Origin: JAGVSV01 sp050952845
Lineage (GTDB): Bacteria > Bacillota > Clostridia > Christensenellales > Aristaeellaceae
DNA: 64,000 bases
Reading direction: 5' to 3'
NCBI GenBank assembly: GCA_050952845.1
Contig: JBMNLP010000001.1
Location: 1,302,001-1,366,000 of the forward strand
A program made the position numbers and the translations under genes. The notes beneath the pieces were generated by a model. The model was not told the DNA's origin. It saw only the letters and a program-made list of their open reading frames with translations, and ran no database searches. Positions 51,342 to 60,020 of this stretch are shown here, piece by piece; position 1 is the first letter of the stretch, and each line of letters opens with the position of its first letter.

Positions 51342-52233
51342 GTCGCTTTTCCTTTCTTTTCAGCATGCCGGTAGACAGGACAGCCAGGAACAGCAACGCA
51401 GTAACAAGCTTCAGGTCGCTGTGGCGCAACCCGGCGGATATAGCCAGCGAATAGCAAATCTTGTAAATAATGGCTCCCACGATGGCGCCTGTGGTCTGTT
51501 TTATCTTCTCGAAGCTGCGGAACACATTCAAGCCGATGATGACGCTTGCTAACCCCAGCACCATCATGCCCGTGCCCATGGTGATCTCGAACATACGCTG
51601 CTGCTGGCTGAGGATGCCGCCGGAGAGCGCTACCAGCGCATTAGCCAGCATCAGCCCGCATATTTTGACGTTGCCTTTGTTGCGTGCAAGGGCGGTGACC
51701 AGCGCTTCGTTGTCGCCTGTTGCGCGCAGAAGATAGCCTGCCCGCGTGCGCAAAAAGGTGTCCAGCACCAATTTGAGTATCAGCGCAATGGCAAAAGAGA
51801 TGATCAACACCGCCAAATTTTTGGGCAGCAAATCGGCAACTGCGTTGTTGCGGAAGATGGTTTTAGCTGAGCGGTTCAGCGGCAGCATGGCGACGCCGTT
51901 GGTGATGCGAAAATTGATGGAGTACAGGGCAGTCATCATGATGATCCCGGAAAAAAGATCGCGTACCTTCAACTTTACATGAATCAGCCCTGTGCACAGC
52001 CCGGCAGCTGCGCCGGCCAGCGCTGCGATTGCGAGCGCCGGCAACGGCTGCCAGCCTGCCAGTATCAGGGAAATGGAGATGGCGCCTCCCATGGGGAAAC
52101 TGCCATCCACTGTAAGATCGGGAAAATTCAGGATGGTATAGGTAATCAGGATGCCCAACGCCAACACCGCATAGATCAGCCCTTGCTCGATAGTGCTGGG
52201 CAGCGATACCACAAAGGATTCAAGAAACTGCAT
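51334..52233 (-). CDS. trpY: Tryptophan-type ABC transporter permease
   Basis: 299 residues with about eight hydrophobic helices, COG4120 (LivH-like) type. TILNFPDLTVDGSFPMGGA near residue 33 is a clear family marker. The gene follows the binding-protein gene by 15 nt and overlaps the ATPase gene. Symbol by analogy with the trpXYZ transporters predicted from T-box control. Confidence 0.85.
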   Translation of the reverse strand: MQFLESFVVSLPSTIEQGLIYAVLALGILITYTILNFPDLTVDGSFPMGGAISISLILAGWQPLPALAIAALAGAAAGLCTGLIHVKLKVRDLFSGIIMMTALYSINFRITNGVAMLPLNRSAKTIFRNNAVADLLPKNLAVLIISFAIALILKLVLDTFLRTRAGYLLRATGDNEALVTALARNKGNVKICGLMLANALVALSGGILSQQQRMFEITMGTGMMVLGLASVIIGLNVFRSFEKIKQTTGAIVGAIIYKICYSLAISAGLRHSDLKLVTALLFLAVLSTGMLKRKEKRHA

Positions 52234-52248
52234 GGATGTCCTCCGGCA

Positions 52249-53217
52249 TTATAAGGGTTCTACTTTGTGCGCCCGTTGCTGAATCTCATCCGACAGCACA
52301 ATACCCAGTCTCTCGCAGGTAGCCGAGTTGATATACAGCTCATAACCGTCGATGATTTCAAAGGGAATGGTGGAAGCGTCCTCGCCTTTAAGCACCCTGG
52401 CAGCCAGCGCACCGGTTTGTCTGCCTAACTTGATATAGTCCAGCCCCACAGAGGCAACGCAGCCGCGCCTAACCTGTTCTATTTCGCTGCCGAACACTGG
52501 GATGCCGATCTCATCGGTTTGGTCAAGCACCACATCCAGGTACTGTACCACTGTATTATCCAGCAGCATGGTCATGCAATCCACTTTATTGATCAGCTGA
52601 GGTACCGCCAGCGCGATATCTGCACCGACCGTGATGCCCTGAGAGACGATTTCAAAGCCATATGCTCCTGCAGTTTTCTCATAATCCCTCAGCTGCACAC
52701 CGCTGTTGACTTCACTCAATGTGTAGAGAATGCCGATGCTTTTGGCGTCCGGCAGCATTTCGCGGATGACTTTGAGCTGTTCATCGACAGGCAGTATGTC
52801 GCTGGTGCCGGTGGTGTTTATGCCTAAGCCCTGTTCGTCAGCGAGCTCGGCTTCCACCGGGGCTGAAACCGCGCTGTATATAACCGGTATTGCGCCATCA
52901 GCGGTGGTGTGAGCGATCTTCGCCATAGGCGTTGCGATGGCTAAAATTAAGTCCATTCGATTGTCCACAAAGGAGGAGGCGATGATGGCGGCGATGCCAG
53001 TGTCGCCAACGGCATTCTGGTAGGTATAGCGGACGTTGACGCCTTCTTCAAATCCATTTTCCTGCATGCCCAGCACAAAGCCTTTTCGGCAATTGTCCAG
53101 CGAAGCATGCTCACCAAACTGGGCGATGCCAATTGAATACACTTTGTCATCCGCCAGCACGGATGGCAAAGAGAGCAGAAACACCAGGGTCAACAGCAAA
53201 GCAATTGTTTTTTTCAT
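52249..53217 (-). CDS. trpX: Tryptophan-type ABC transporter substrate-binding protein
   Basis: 322 residues from ATG 53217 (AAAGGAG 8 nt upstream); the frame is open upstream through the leader but has no ribosome site. Signal peptide at 1-22 (cleavage near VLA), no lipobox Cys. It is an ABC_sub_bind (COG2984) protein: YSIGIAQFGEHASLDNC, AIATPMAKIAHT, IYSAVSAPVEAELAD, GILYTLSEVNS. The Trp T-box just upstream gives the substrate call. First gene of the transporter operon. Confidence 0.87.
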   Translation of the reverse strand: MKKTIALLLTLVFLLSLPSVLADDKVYSIGIAQFGEHASLDNCRKGFVLGMQENGFEEGVNVRYTYQNAVGDTGIAAIIASSFVDNRMDLILAIATPMAKIAHTTADGAIPVIYSAVSAPVEAELADEQGLGINTTGTSDILPVDEQLKVIREMLPDAKSIGILYTLSEVNSGVQLRDYEKTAGAYGFEIVSQGITVGADIALAVPQLINKVDCMTMLLDNTVVQYLDVVLDQTDEIGIPVFGSEIEQVRRGCVASVGLDYIKLGRQTGALAARVLKGEDASTIPFEIIDGYELYINSATCERLGIVLSDEIQQRAHKVEPL

Positions 53218-53345
53218 GGGATTGTCTCCTTTTTGATCATTTTTGGGGTGTGACGCATCGCTTCCGTGCCAGAAGCGTACAAGCTGCAAAAGCTTGCACA
53301 CAACGATCGGCCTCCCTTCGGATGGATTGTCGGAGAAGCGCCTTA

Positions 53346-53381
53346 CAAAAACCGCCCCATGCATTGATGCTTGAGGCGGTT
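53346..53381 (-). terminator. T-box attenuator (intrinsic terminator)
   Basis: On the minus strand AACCGCC pairs with GGCGGTT across a 17-nt-class loop, followed by a U-run (TTTTTG). The 5' arm lies just after the T-box core, so antiterminator pairing by the core competes with it. Confidence 0.88.
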
Positions 53382-53608
53382 CATACCGCGGTGCCACTCA
53401 AGTTGGCGTAAAGCCCACTCGTTGTCACATGCCGACACATGCGCCGTGTTGGTAACGGGTACGGTTCCCGTCAGCTCCTACAACACCGTTAGATGGTTCG
53501 GAACTGCCCTCAGAAGTCCATTCGTCAGGCGATTTCAGGCTGCATTCCCAGCACCGGCAGCTCTCTTGGCTGAACACCATCCTGCTTACTTCTCTTCGTC
53601 ACAGGTGT
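53346..53608 (-). promoter_or_regulatory. T-box riboswitch, tryptophan-specific (UGG specifier)
   Basis: Minus-strand leader. Stem I begins GAAGAGAAGTA (near 53597-53587), with the AGTA bulge motif, and pairs back at CTTCT (near 53516-53512). The specifier position, just before A and this closing strand, reads TGG (53520-53518), the Trp codon. The T-box core AGTGGCACCGCGG is at 53398-53386. Uncharged tRNA-Trp would pair with both and prevent termination, turning on the trpXYZ transporter when tryptophan is short. Confidence 0.92.
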
Positions 53609-53614
53609 ATGTTT

Positions 53615-53643
53615 ATTCTATGACAGGGCTTCAGGGTTGTCAA
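53615..53643 (-). promoter_or_regulatory. Promoter of the Trp T-box operon
   Basis: Minus strand: -35 TTGACA (53638-53643), 17-bp spacer, -10 TAGAAT (53615-53620). Back to back with the metK promoter; the two -35 boxes are 17 bp apart. Confidence 0.8.
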
Positions 53644-53660
53644 GTATTTTTTAAAAAAAG

Positions 53661-53689
53661 TTGACACCGGGACTGCAATCGTGTAAGCT
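53661..53689 (+). promoter_or_regulatory. Promoter of the SAM-I riboswitch-metK unit
   Basis: The -35 TTGACA (53661-53666), 17-bp spacer, -10 TAAGCT (53684-53689, weak). Divergent from the T-box promoter across a T/A-rich 17-bp core (53644-53660). Confidence 0.65.
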
Positions 53690-53703
53690 GTTGCTAATTG
53701 AAT

Positions 53704-53810
53704 ATCTTATCGAGAGCGGCGGAGGGACTGGCCCTGAGAAGCCCGGCAACCGGCAGACGGCAAGGTGCTAAATCCAGCGGTGTGGTAAGGCGACACACCG
53801 GCAGATAAGA
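53704..53810 (+). promoter_or_regulatory. SAM-I (S-box) riboswitch
   Basis: P1 is CTTATC (53705-53710) with GATAAG (53803-53808). The core carries the S-box consensus GAGAGCGGCGGAGGGACTGG, then GAAGCCCGGCAACC and AAGGTGCTAAATCC. Binding of S-adenosylmethionine stabilises P1 and lets the terminator form, so SAM represses metK. The T-box next door senses tryptophan instead. Confidence 0.96.
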
Positions 53811-53822
53811 AAGCAATTTCGG

Positions 53823-53847
53823 CGCTTATCTGGGATAAGCGTTTTTT
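53823..53847 (+). terminator. SAM-I expression-platform terminator
   Basis: CGCTTATC (53823-53830) pairs with GATAAGCG (53834-53841) and is followed by TTTTTT (53842-53847). The 5' arm repeats the P1 strand CTTATC, so P1 and terminator are linked as in other S-box leaders. Confidence 0.93.
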
Positions 53848-53867
53848 AATGAAGAGGAGGCTGCCAA

Positions 53868-55046
53868 TTGAGAAGAATCTATACGTCTGAGTCCGTTACG
53901 GAGGGACACCCGGACAAGATATGTGATCAGATATCCGATGCCATATTGGACGCCATTCTGGCAGAGGACCCCATGGCGCGTGTTGCCTGCGAAACCTGCG
54001 CAACAACAGGCTTGGTGATGGTCATGGGGGAAATCAGCACCAAAGCCTGCGTACCGATTTCCGATATCGCCAGGGAAGTCATCGTGGATGTGGGATATAA
54101 TCACTCGGACATGGGCTTTGATGGCCGTTCCTGTGCCGTGCTGACGGCTGTTCATGAGCAATCGGCTGACATTAGCCAAGGCGTCAGCAATGCGCAGGAA
54201 ACACGCCTTCAAGAAGGGGGAAGCCCAATGACAGGCGCTGGTGATCAAGGCATGATGTTTGGGTATGCCTGCGATGAAACGCCGGAGCTGCTGCCCATTC
54301 CCATCGCACTGGCACACCGGCTGGCACGTCAGCTGGCAAAGGTGCGTAAAAACGGCCAGCTGTCCTGGCTGCGTCCGGATGGCAAAACACAGGTCAGCTT
54401 TGTATATGATCAGGGCAAGCCCATCGTGCTGGACAACATCGTTATTTCCACGCAGCATGCCGATGATGTGGACCAATGCACCATCCGGGACGCCCTGATG
54501 GAGCTGGTGATCAACCCGGTCGTGCCCGCGGGCTATATAGACGATAATACGAAATACCTCATCAACCCCAGCGGCCGGTTTGTCATTGGCGGGCCGGCAG
54601 GTGACAGTGGCTTAACCGGTAGGAAAATTATTGTGGATACGTACGGCGGATTTGCGCCGCATGGCGGGGGGAGTTTCAGCGGCAAGGATCCGACCAAAGT
54701 TGACCGATCCGCAACATATATGGCGAGATACTTAGCCAGAAGCGTGGTGCAGGCAGGCTTGGCGTCCAAGTGCCAGGTGGCACTTGCCTATGCGATTGGC
54801 GTTGCGCAGCCGGTTGGGTTCAACGTCGACACATTCGGCACGGGCATTGTGCCTGATAAACGCATTTCGGCAGGCATTCGAAACAATTTTGGCTTAAGTC
54901 CGGATGAGATCATCAAAACGTTGGACCTCAGACGCCCCATATACCGACAGACAGCCAGCTACGGCCACTTTGGCAGACCTGATCTCAGCTTGCCCTGGGA
55001 GCAAACCGGTGCGCCGGCTGCGCTGCTTAAGTCGATAATCAGATAA
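53868..55046 (+). CDS. metK: S-adenosylmethionine synthetase
   Basis: 392 residues. It makes SAM from ATP and methionine. Signatures: SVTEGHPDKICDQISDAILD (9-28), GAGDQGMMFGYACDET (about 118-133), and GGGSFSGKDPTKVDRSATY (about 265-283). A TTG start at 53868 is set by GAGGAGG 7 nt upstream; no better ATG lies nearby. Regulated by the SAM-I switch just upstream. It converges with livF, with 36 nt between the stops and no clear terminator. Confidence 0.96.
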   Translation: MRRIYTSESVTEGHPDKICDQISDAILDAILAEDPMARVACETCATTGLVMVMGEISTKACVPISDIAREVIVDVGYNHSDMGFDGRSCAVLTAVHEQSADISQGVSNAQETRLQEGGSPMTGAGDQGMMFGYACDETPELLPIPIALAHRLARQLAKVRKNGQLSWLRPDGKTQVSFVYDQGKPIVLDNIVISTQHADDVDQCTIRDALMELVINPVVPAGYIDDNTKYLINPSGRFVIGGPAGDSGLTGRKIIVDTYGGFAPHGGGSFSGKDPTKVDRSATYMARYLARSVVQAGLASKCQVALAYAIGVAQPVGFNVDTFGTGIVPDKRISAGIRNNFGLSPDEIIKTLDLRRPIYRQTASYGHFGRPDLSLPWEQTGAPAALLKSIIR

Positions 55047-55082
55047 TTATTTGATGCTGGTCTTTACTTGTATCGTCGTTGG

Positions 55083-55784
55083 TTATGTACCCAGGTATGC
55101 TTTTTTGACTTCATCGTCAGCCAGCAAGTCATGCGCTTTGCCTTCCTTGACAATATCGCCTGTTTCCAGCACATAAGCCCGGTTGGCGATGGACAGCGCC
55201 ATGTGAGCATTTTGCTCTACCAGCAGCACGGTGGTGCCGGTTTTGTTGATGTCCACGATGATGCTGAATATCTCCTGTACCAGGATAGGGGACAAGCCCA
55301 TGGAAGGCTCATCCATCATGATCAGCTTGGGGTTGCTCATCAGCGCTCTTCCGATGGCCAGCATTTGCTGTTCACCACCTGAAAGCGTACCTGCCAGCTG
55401 CCGGGTACGCTCTTTCAGGCGCGGAAAATGCTTAAAGACCAGCTCGAGATCGCTCTCAATCTGGGTATCCTTGCGGGTGTATGCCCCCATCTCCAGGTTT
55501 TCCATCACTGACATGCTGGCGAACACACGCCGCCCTTCTGGTACATGCACCAGCCCGTTTTCTACCAGTGTGTGCGCCGGGGTTTTTTTGATCGATTGCT
55601 GGGCGAAATCCACTGTGTCTGCGCTGTAGGGGATCAACCCTGAAATTGCGTGCAGAATGGATGTTTTGCCTGCTCCATTCGCGCCGATCAGCGTGACAAT
55701 CTCACCTTTATCCACATGGAATGTGACGTCATGCAGCGCATGTATCACGCCGTAGAAAACATTCAGTCGCTCAACTTTCAGCAT
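55083..55784 (-). CDS. livF: Branched-chain amino-acid ABC transporter ATPase LivF
   Basis: 233 residues from ATG 55784 (AAGGAG upstream). Walker A GANGAGKTS, signature LSGGEQQ and Walker B LIMMDEPSMGLSP are intact, and LVHVPEGRRVF is the LivF-type Q-loop region. The start lies inside the 3' end of the livMG gene (14-nt overlap). The second nucleotide-binding unit of the transporter is fused to LivM. Confidence 0.93.
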   Translation of the reverse strand: MLKVERLNVFYGVIHALHDVTFHVDKGEIVTLIGANGAGKTSILHAISGLIPYSADTVDFAQQSIKKTPAHTLVENGLVHVPEGRRVFASMSVMENLEMGAYTRKDTQIESDLELVFKHFPRLKERTRQLAGTLSGGEQQMLAIGRALMSNPKLIMMDEPSMGLSPILVQEIFSIIVDINKTGTTVLLVEQNAHMALSIANRAYVLETGDIVKEGKAHDLLADDEVKKAYLGT

Positions 55785-57648
55785 GCTGCATGGCTCCTTC
55801 CCGAGTTTCCCTGGCGTCCGGTGTGCCAAGGTATGCTGCGATCACCTCTGGGTTGTTGCGGATCTCCTCCGGCGTTCCCTCGGCGATGATGTGGCCGTAG
55901 TTCAGGACATAGATGCGTTCGCAGATGCCCATGACCAACCGCATATCATGCTCGATGAGCAGAATGGCAACTGAGAACCTGTTGCGGATGATCTTGATGG
56001 TATTCATCAGCTCCTGCGTCTCGATGGGGTTCATGCCGGCTGCCGGCTCGTCTAACAGCAACACCTTGGGGTTAGATGCCAGCGCGCGGCATATTTCCAG
56101 CTTGCGCTGCTGGCCGTAGGACAGCCCGTCTGCGGGCAGGTTCGCCACATCTTCCATATCGAATACACGAAGCAGTTCCCTGGCGCGGATGTCGCTGCCC
56201 CGCTCCTCGCTTTGATAGCCTGCGCCGCGAAGAATGCCAGACAGCGGGGAATAGCGCATTCTGGTGTGGAAGGCGACCTTGATGTTCTCCAGTACCGTCA
56301 TGGACTTGAACAATCGGATGTTCTGGAATGTGCGGGAGATACCGCTCTCCGTAATTTCATGCGTGTGCTTGCCGATGATGGATTTGCCCAGCAATACCAC
56401 ATTGCCCTCAGTGGGCTGATAGACCCCTGTCAACAGGTTGAACACGGTTGTTTTACCGGCGCCGTTGGGGCCGATTAAGCCGACGATCTCGTTGTTCATC
56501 AGCTTGATGTTGATGCGCTCGGCTGCTTTCAAACCGCCAAAGGCAATCCCCAGGTTTTCGGTTTGCAGCACGGGTTGGTTTTCCCATACATCATAATGAG
56601 GCACAAAAGGCAGCCTGGTTTGCTTTCCTTTGTAGCCAAATGCAGCACGGAGCCATTCTGCTGCGGCATCCCAGGCGTTGACAAGAGAAAACTCCTTTGT
56701 ACCCAGTAATCCTTTCGGCCTGAACAGCATCATGATGATCAGCATCATTGAGTAGATGACCAGACGCCACTCCTTAAAGCCGCGCAGCAGCTCAGGCAGC
56801 GTAACCAGCACCACGGATGACACGACAGACCCCGTAATGGAACCCATGCCGCCCAACACCACCATGATCAGGTATTCGATGGATTTGTTAAAGCCAAAGT
56901 CCTTCGCGCCCAGCGTACCAATTTGGTGTGCATACAGTCCGCCGGCGATACCGGCAAAAAACGCTGCCAGCGTAAATGCAAATAGCTTATAATAGGTGGT
57001 TGGAATGCCGGTAGACTCGGCAGCAACCTCGTTCTCGCGGATGGATATAATAGCGCGCCCGTGCCTGGACCTGCCCAGGGTAAAGATGCTGGCAATGATG
57101 ACAACCATAATCCAGAAAACGATGCCAAATTGTATGGCGCTTGATCGCAGCTGGTTGTCGGAAAAGGCAATGGACATCTTGGTAATTTTGGACAGCCCGC
57201 GCGGGCCGCCTGTGATGCTCAGGTTTTCGATTACTACACGTATGATCTCGCCAAATCCCAGCGTAATGATAGCCAAGTAGTCGCCTTTCAGACGCAGCGC
57301 AGGCATACCGATCAGAAAGCCAAACACCGCAGAAACCAAACCGGCAGCTATCAGCGCAATGGGCAGTACAAAGCCGAAACTCATGGAAGTATTCATCAGC
57401 CTCAGCGATATAATGGCTGATGTATAGGCGCCGATGGACATGAAGCCTGCGTGTCCCAGCGCCAACTGACCCAACAGGCCGGTGGTCAGATTCAGGCTGA
57501 CTGCCATGATCACCGAAATGCCGATTGTGGCGATGATGCCTGAATAGTATTTGTTGATCACTCCGGACGATATCAACGAAGACATAACCAGATAGAAGAG
57601 CATCAGCGAGACGATGTTCAGAATATAGCCTTTTGCTTTTTTATTCAT
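55771..57648 (-). CDS. livMG: Fused permease-ATPase LivM-LivG
   Basis: 625 residues encode two normally separate subunits in one frame. Residues 1-330 are LivM (hydrophobic helices, with GALAGMPALRLKGDYLAI-like segment near 110-130 seen as GMPALRLKGDYLAIITLGFG). A linker of ~45 residues (KQTRLPFVPHYDVWENQP) leads to LivG at 350-610: Walker A GPNGAGKTT, ISRTFQNIRLF, LSYGQQRKLEICRALA signature, LLLDEPAAGMNP. No stop or frameshift lies between. The fusion fixes a 1:1 ratio of the two domains. Confidence 0.92.
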   Translation of the reverse strand: MNKKAKGYILNIVSLMLFYLVMSSLISSGVINKYYSGIIATIGISVIMAVSLNLTTGLLGQLALGHAGFMSIGAYTSAIISLRLMNTSMSFGFVLPIALIAAGLVSAVFGFLIGMPALRLKGDYLAIITLGFGEIIRVVIENLSITGGPRGLSKITKMSIAFSDNQLRSSAIQFGIVFWIMVVIIASIFTLGRSRHGRAIISIRENEVAAESTGIPTTYYKLFAFTLAAFFAGIAGGLYAHQIGTLGAKDFGFNKSIEYLIMVVLGGMGSITGSVVSSVVLVTLPELLRGFKEWRLVIYSMMLIIMMLFRPKGLLGTKEFSLVNAWDAAAEWLRAAFGYKGKQTRLPFVPHYDVWENQPVLQTENLGIAFGGLKAAERINIKLMNNEIVGLIGPNGAGKTTVFNLLTGVYQPTEGNVVLLGKSIIGKHTHEITESGISRTFQNIRLFKSMTVLENIKVAFHTRMRYSPLSGILRGAGYQSEERGSDIRARELLRVFDMEDVANLPADGLSYGQQRKLEICRALASNPKVLLLDEPAAGMNPIETQELMNTIKIIRNRFSVAILLIEHDMRLVMGICERIYVLNYGHIIAEGTPEEIRNNPEVIAAYLGTPDARETREGAMQHAES

Positions 57649-57657
57649 ATGCTGTCC

Positions 57658-58536
57658 TCACACTTTTTCGCGGATGCCGGTACCCAGGAGCCCAGCCGGT
57701 TTGAACAGCAGCACGGCAATCAGGATACCGTAAACTACCGCATCGCTAAGCCGTGAGGAGATGTAGGCCTTGGTCAGGCTTTCAGCAATGCCCATGATGA
57801 ACCCACCCAGCATGGCACCGGGTATGATGCCGATGCCGCCCAGCACGGCTGCAATGAAGGCTTTTAAACCGGGCAACGAGCCTAACGTTGGGGAAACCTG
57901 CGGATAAGCGATCGTGAAAAGGATCGATCCGATGCCTGCCAGCGCACAGCCCAGTGCAAAGGTGATGGTGATGGTGGTATTCACGTTGATGCCCATCAGT
58001 TTCGCGGCATCCATGTCCTCGGACACAGCGCGCATGGATTTGCCGATCTTGGTTCTTTGCACAACAAGGTGCAGCAACATCATTAGCACAACCGACGTGG
58101 CGATGGTCAGCAAAGTAACAAAGCCGATTTGCATGTCGCCGATTCTAATCGGCTTGATATTGATACTGATCGGGGAGGGGATGGGCGTTGCGCTGAATAT
58201 CAACTGCGCAGTGTTTTGTAACAGCATGCTGACGCCAATCGCCGTGATCAGCGACGATATACGGGGTGATGAACGGAGCGGCCGGTAGGCGATTCTTTCA
58301 ATCAGCACGCCTGACAAAACGCATACCATAATTACCGAAATAATGGCAACAGCAACAGGAAGCTGCAGAAACGTGATGGTGACAACCGCAGTATAGGCGC
58401 CGATCATGATGATGTCGCCGTGCGCGAAGTTGATCAGCTTGACAATACCATACACCATAGTATACCCAAGCGCGATCAGCGCATAGATGCTGCCGACATG
58501 CAGCCCGTTGATCATCTGGTTCATGAATAACGCCAT
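57658..58536 (-). CDS. livH: Branched-chain amino-acid ABC transporter permease LivH
   Basis: 292 residues with about eight helices. N-terminus NGLHVGSIYALIALGYTMVYGIVKLINFAHGD is the LivH hallmark. It is separated from livMG by 9 nt. The hairpin upstream, between livJ and livH, may lower its mRNA relative to livJ. Confidence 0.93.
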   Translation of the reverse strand: MALFMNQMINGLHVGSIYALIALGYTMVYGIVKLINFAHGDIIMIGAYTAVVTITFLQLPVAVAIISVIMVCVLSGVLIERIAYRPLRSSPRISSLITAIGVSMLLQNTAQLIFSATPIPSPISINIKPIRIGDMQIGFVTLLTIATSVVLMMLLHLVVQRTKIGKSMRAVSEDMDAAKLMGINVNTTITITFALGCALAGIGSILFTIAYPQVSPTLGSLPGLKAFIAAVLGGIGIIPGAMLGGFIMGIAESLTKAYISSRLSDAVVYGILIAVLLFKPAGLLGTGIREKV

Positions 58537-58605
58537 TTGGTCACCCCTTCATCACCGAAAAATATTCACAAATATAATTATAGCAAAACAATTGACAAAA
58601 TTGAA

Positions 58606-58634
58606 GTGCAGGGAAAGAAATCCTTTCCCTGCAC
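58606..58634 (-). terminator. Hairpin between livJ and livH (partial terminator or mRNA stabiliser)
   Basis: A perfect 12-bp stem (58606-58617 with 58623-58634) has a 5-nt loop and on the minus strand is followed by TTCAATTTTG, a weak U-tract. This setup commonly gives more binding protein than permease mRNA. Confidence 0.6.
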
Positions 58635-58661
58635 CACGGTGTATAATTATAAGATTTAGGC

Positions 58662-59804
58662 TTAAGGCTCCTGCGCCTTGAGAAATATGGAGTTGCCTTC
58701 CGCATCAAACGTCAGGAAGTAAGCCGTTTTGATGGGGTCGTTATGGTCATCAAACGTGATGTTTCCGGAAACGCCTTCAACCGAAATGCCCTTGATGGCA
58801 TCAATGACGGCTTTTGAATCGGTACTGCCGGCGATTTTAATGCCTTCACAGAGCACGAGCGCAGCGTCATAGCCGGTGGCGCAGAAGGAAATTTCAGGCT
58901 TTCTTCCGTACTCATCCTCATATGCCTTGACAAACTCGACTGCTTTTTCGTAGTCAGCTTCCGTTGTAAAGTGGTCTGAATAGGTGACGCTGGTCAGCAA
59001 CTTGGTATCGGAGATGGTACCAGGCAAACTGGAAAGGCCGTCGTTTCCAAAAAACCTGGTTTCAAACCCAAGTTCATTGGCCTGGGAAAGAATGTAGGCT
59101 GCAGGCGCGCCATAATAGGGAAGGAATACAGCCTGGGGCTCCGCGTTTTTGATGTTGGCTAGCTGGGATTTGAAATCAACGTCAGCAAATGCAGCGGATT
59201 CTGTGGCAACGATTTCAATGCCAACCTGCTCACACTGATCCCTGAATGCTTCGTACAAGCCTGTGGAGTATTCATCACCATTGTCATAGATAATAGCAAC
59301 TTTTTCAATGCCCTCATCCTTGGCGTAGTTGGCGGTTGCATAAGCCTGGAAGGGGTCAAGGAAACAGGTGCGGAACACATTGGGCCGGTCAGTGGTAATG
59401 TCATATGCGGTGGCAGAAGGGGTGATTACGGGGATACCGTACTCGCCTACTTCACTGGACAGCTCAGCAACCGTCCTGGTTACAGGCGTGATGACGGGCC
59501 CCAAGATTGCAACAACGCCTTCGTTCTCAACCAGCTTGTTGAATGCATGTGTGCCCACAGTGGGGTTGCCCTCGCTATCCTCCCAAATTACTTCAACCTT
59601 CTTACCGTCAATGCCGCCGGCTTCGTTTAACTGTTTGACATACAGATTGACACCGTTCTGGACACCGATGCCATACATGGCTGCAGGGCCGGACAGCACG
59701 CCAATGGCGCCGATTTTGATGGTATCATCTGCCATTACAGCCGGAGCTAACGCACCAAGCAGAAGCGCAATAGCAAACAACAGTGAAATCAAACGTTTTT
59801 TCAT
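58662..59804 (-). CDS. livJ: Branched-chain amino-acid-binding protein LivJ-type
   Basis: 380 residues from ATG 59804 (AAGGAGG 7 nt upstream). A signal peptide spans 1-25 (cleavage after VMA), without a lipobox Cys. The mature part IKIGAIGVLSGPAAMYGIG is the Peripla_BP_6 start, and AILGPVITPVTRTVAEL a family motif. Binds leucine, isoleucine or valine, or related amides in some homologues (the precise ligand is not readable). It is first in the livJ-H-MG-F operon. Confidence 0.9.
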   Translation of the reverse strand: MKKRLISLLFAIALLLGALAPAVMADDTIKIGAIGVLSGPAAMYGIGVQNGVNLYVKQLNEAGGIDGKKVEVIWEDSEGNPTVGTHAFNKLVENEGVVAILGPVITPVTRTVAELSSEVGEYGIPVITPSATAYDITTDRPNVFRTCFLDPFQAYATANYAKDEGIEKVAIIYDNGDEYSTGLYEAFRDQCEQVGIEIVATESAAFADVDFKSQLANIKNAEPQAVFLPYYGAPAAYILSQANELGFETRFFGNDGLSSLPGTISDTKLLTSVTYSDHFTTEADYEKAVEFVKAYEDEYGRKPEISFCATGYDAALVLCEGIKIAGSTDSKAVIDAIKGISVEGVSGNITFDDHNDPIKTAYFLTFDAEGNSIFLKAQEP

Positions 59805-60020
59805 ACAGATACCTCCTTCATTGTCTGCAATATAGCAGCAAGCATCTATAATTGTACGAAATATACGGTGGTTATACAATATCATACTTGTTTAATTTAT
59901 GTTTTTGATGAGATTCCTAAACATTTTTTGTTTAAAATGACGTGCTTGACAGCAGCTGGTTGGTTGTTGATAATGGCTGTGTTTGCCAATTTGGTTGTTG
60001 AGAGGCTTTTAAGGAGCGTT
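59805..60020. promoter_or_regulatory. Divergent promoter region between livJ and the RluA gene
   Basis: Plus strand: TTGACA (59946-59951), 17-bp spacer, GATAAT (59969-59974) for the pseudouridine synthase. Minus strand: a weaker TTGTAT, 17-bp spacer, TACAAT just upstream of livJ. AT-rich; no riboswitch recognised. Confidence 0.6.

Noticed and set aside
53218..53397. Extended N-terminus of the tryptophan-binding protein and other frames in the leader
   Set aside because: The region is T-box RNA with a terminator; the signal peptide and ribosome site set the start at 53217.
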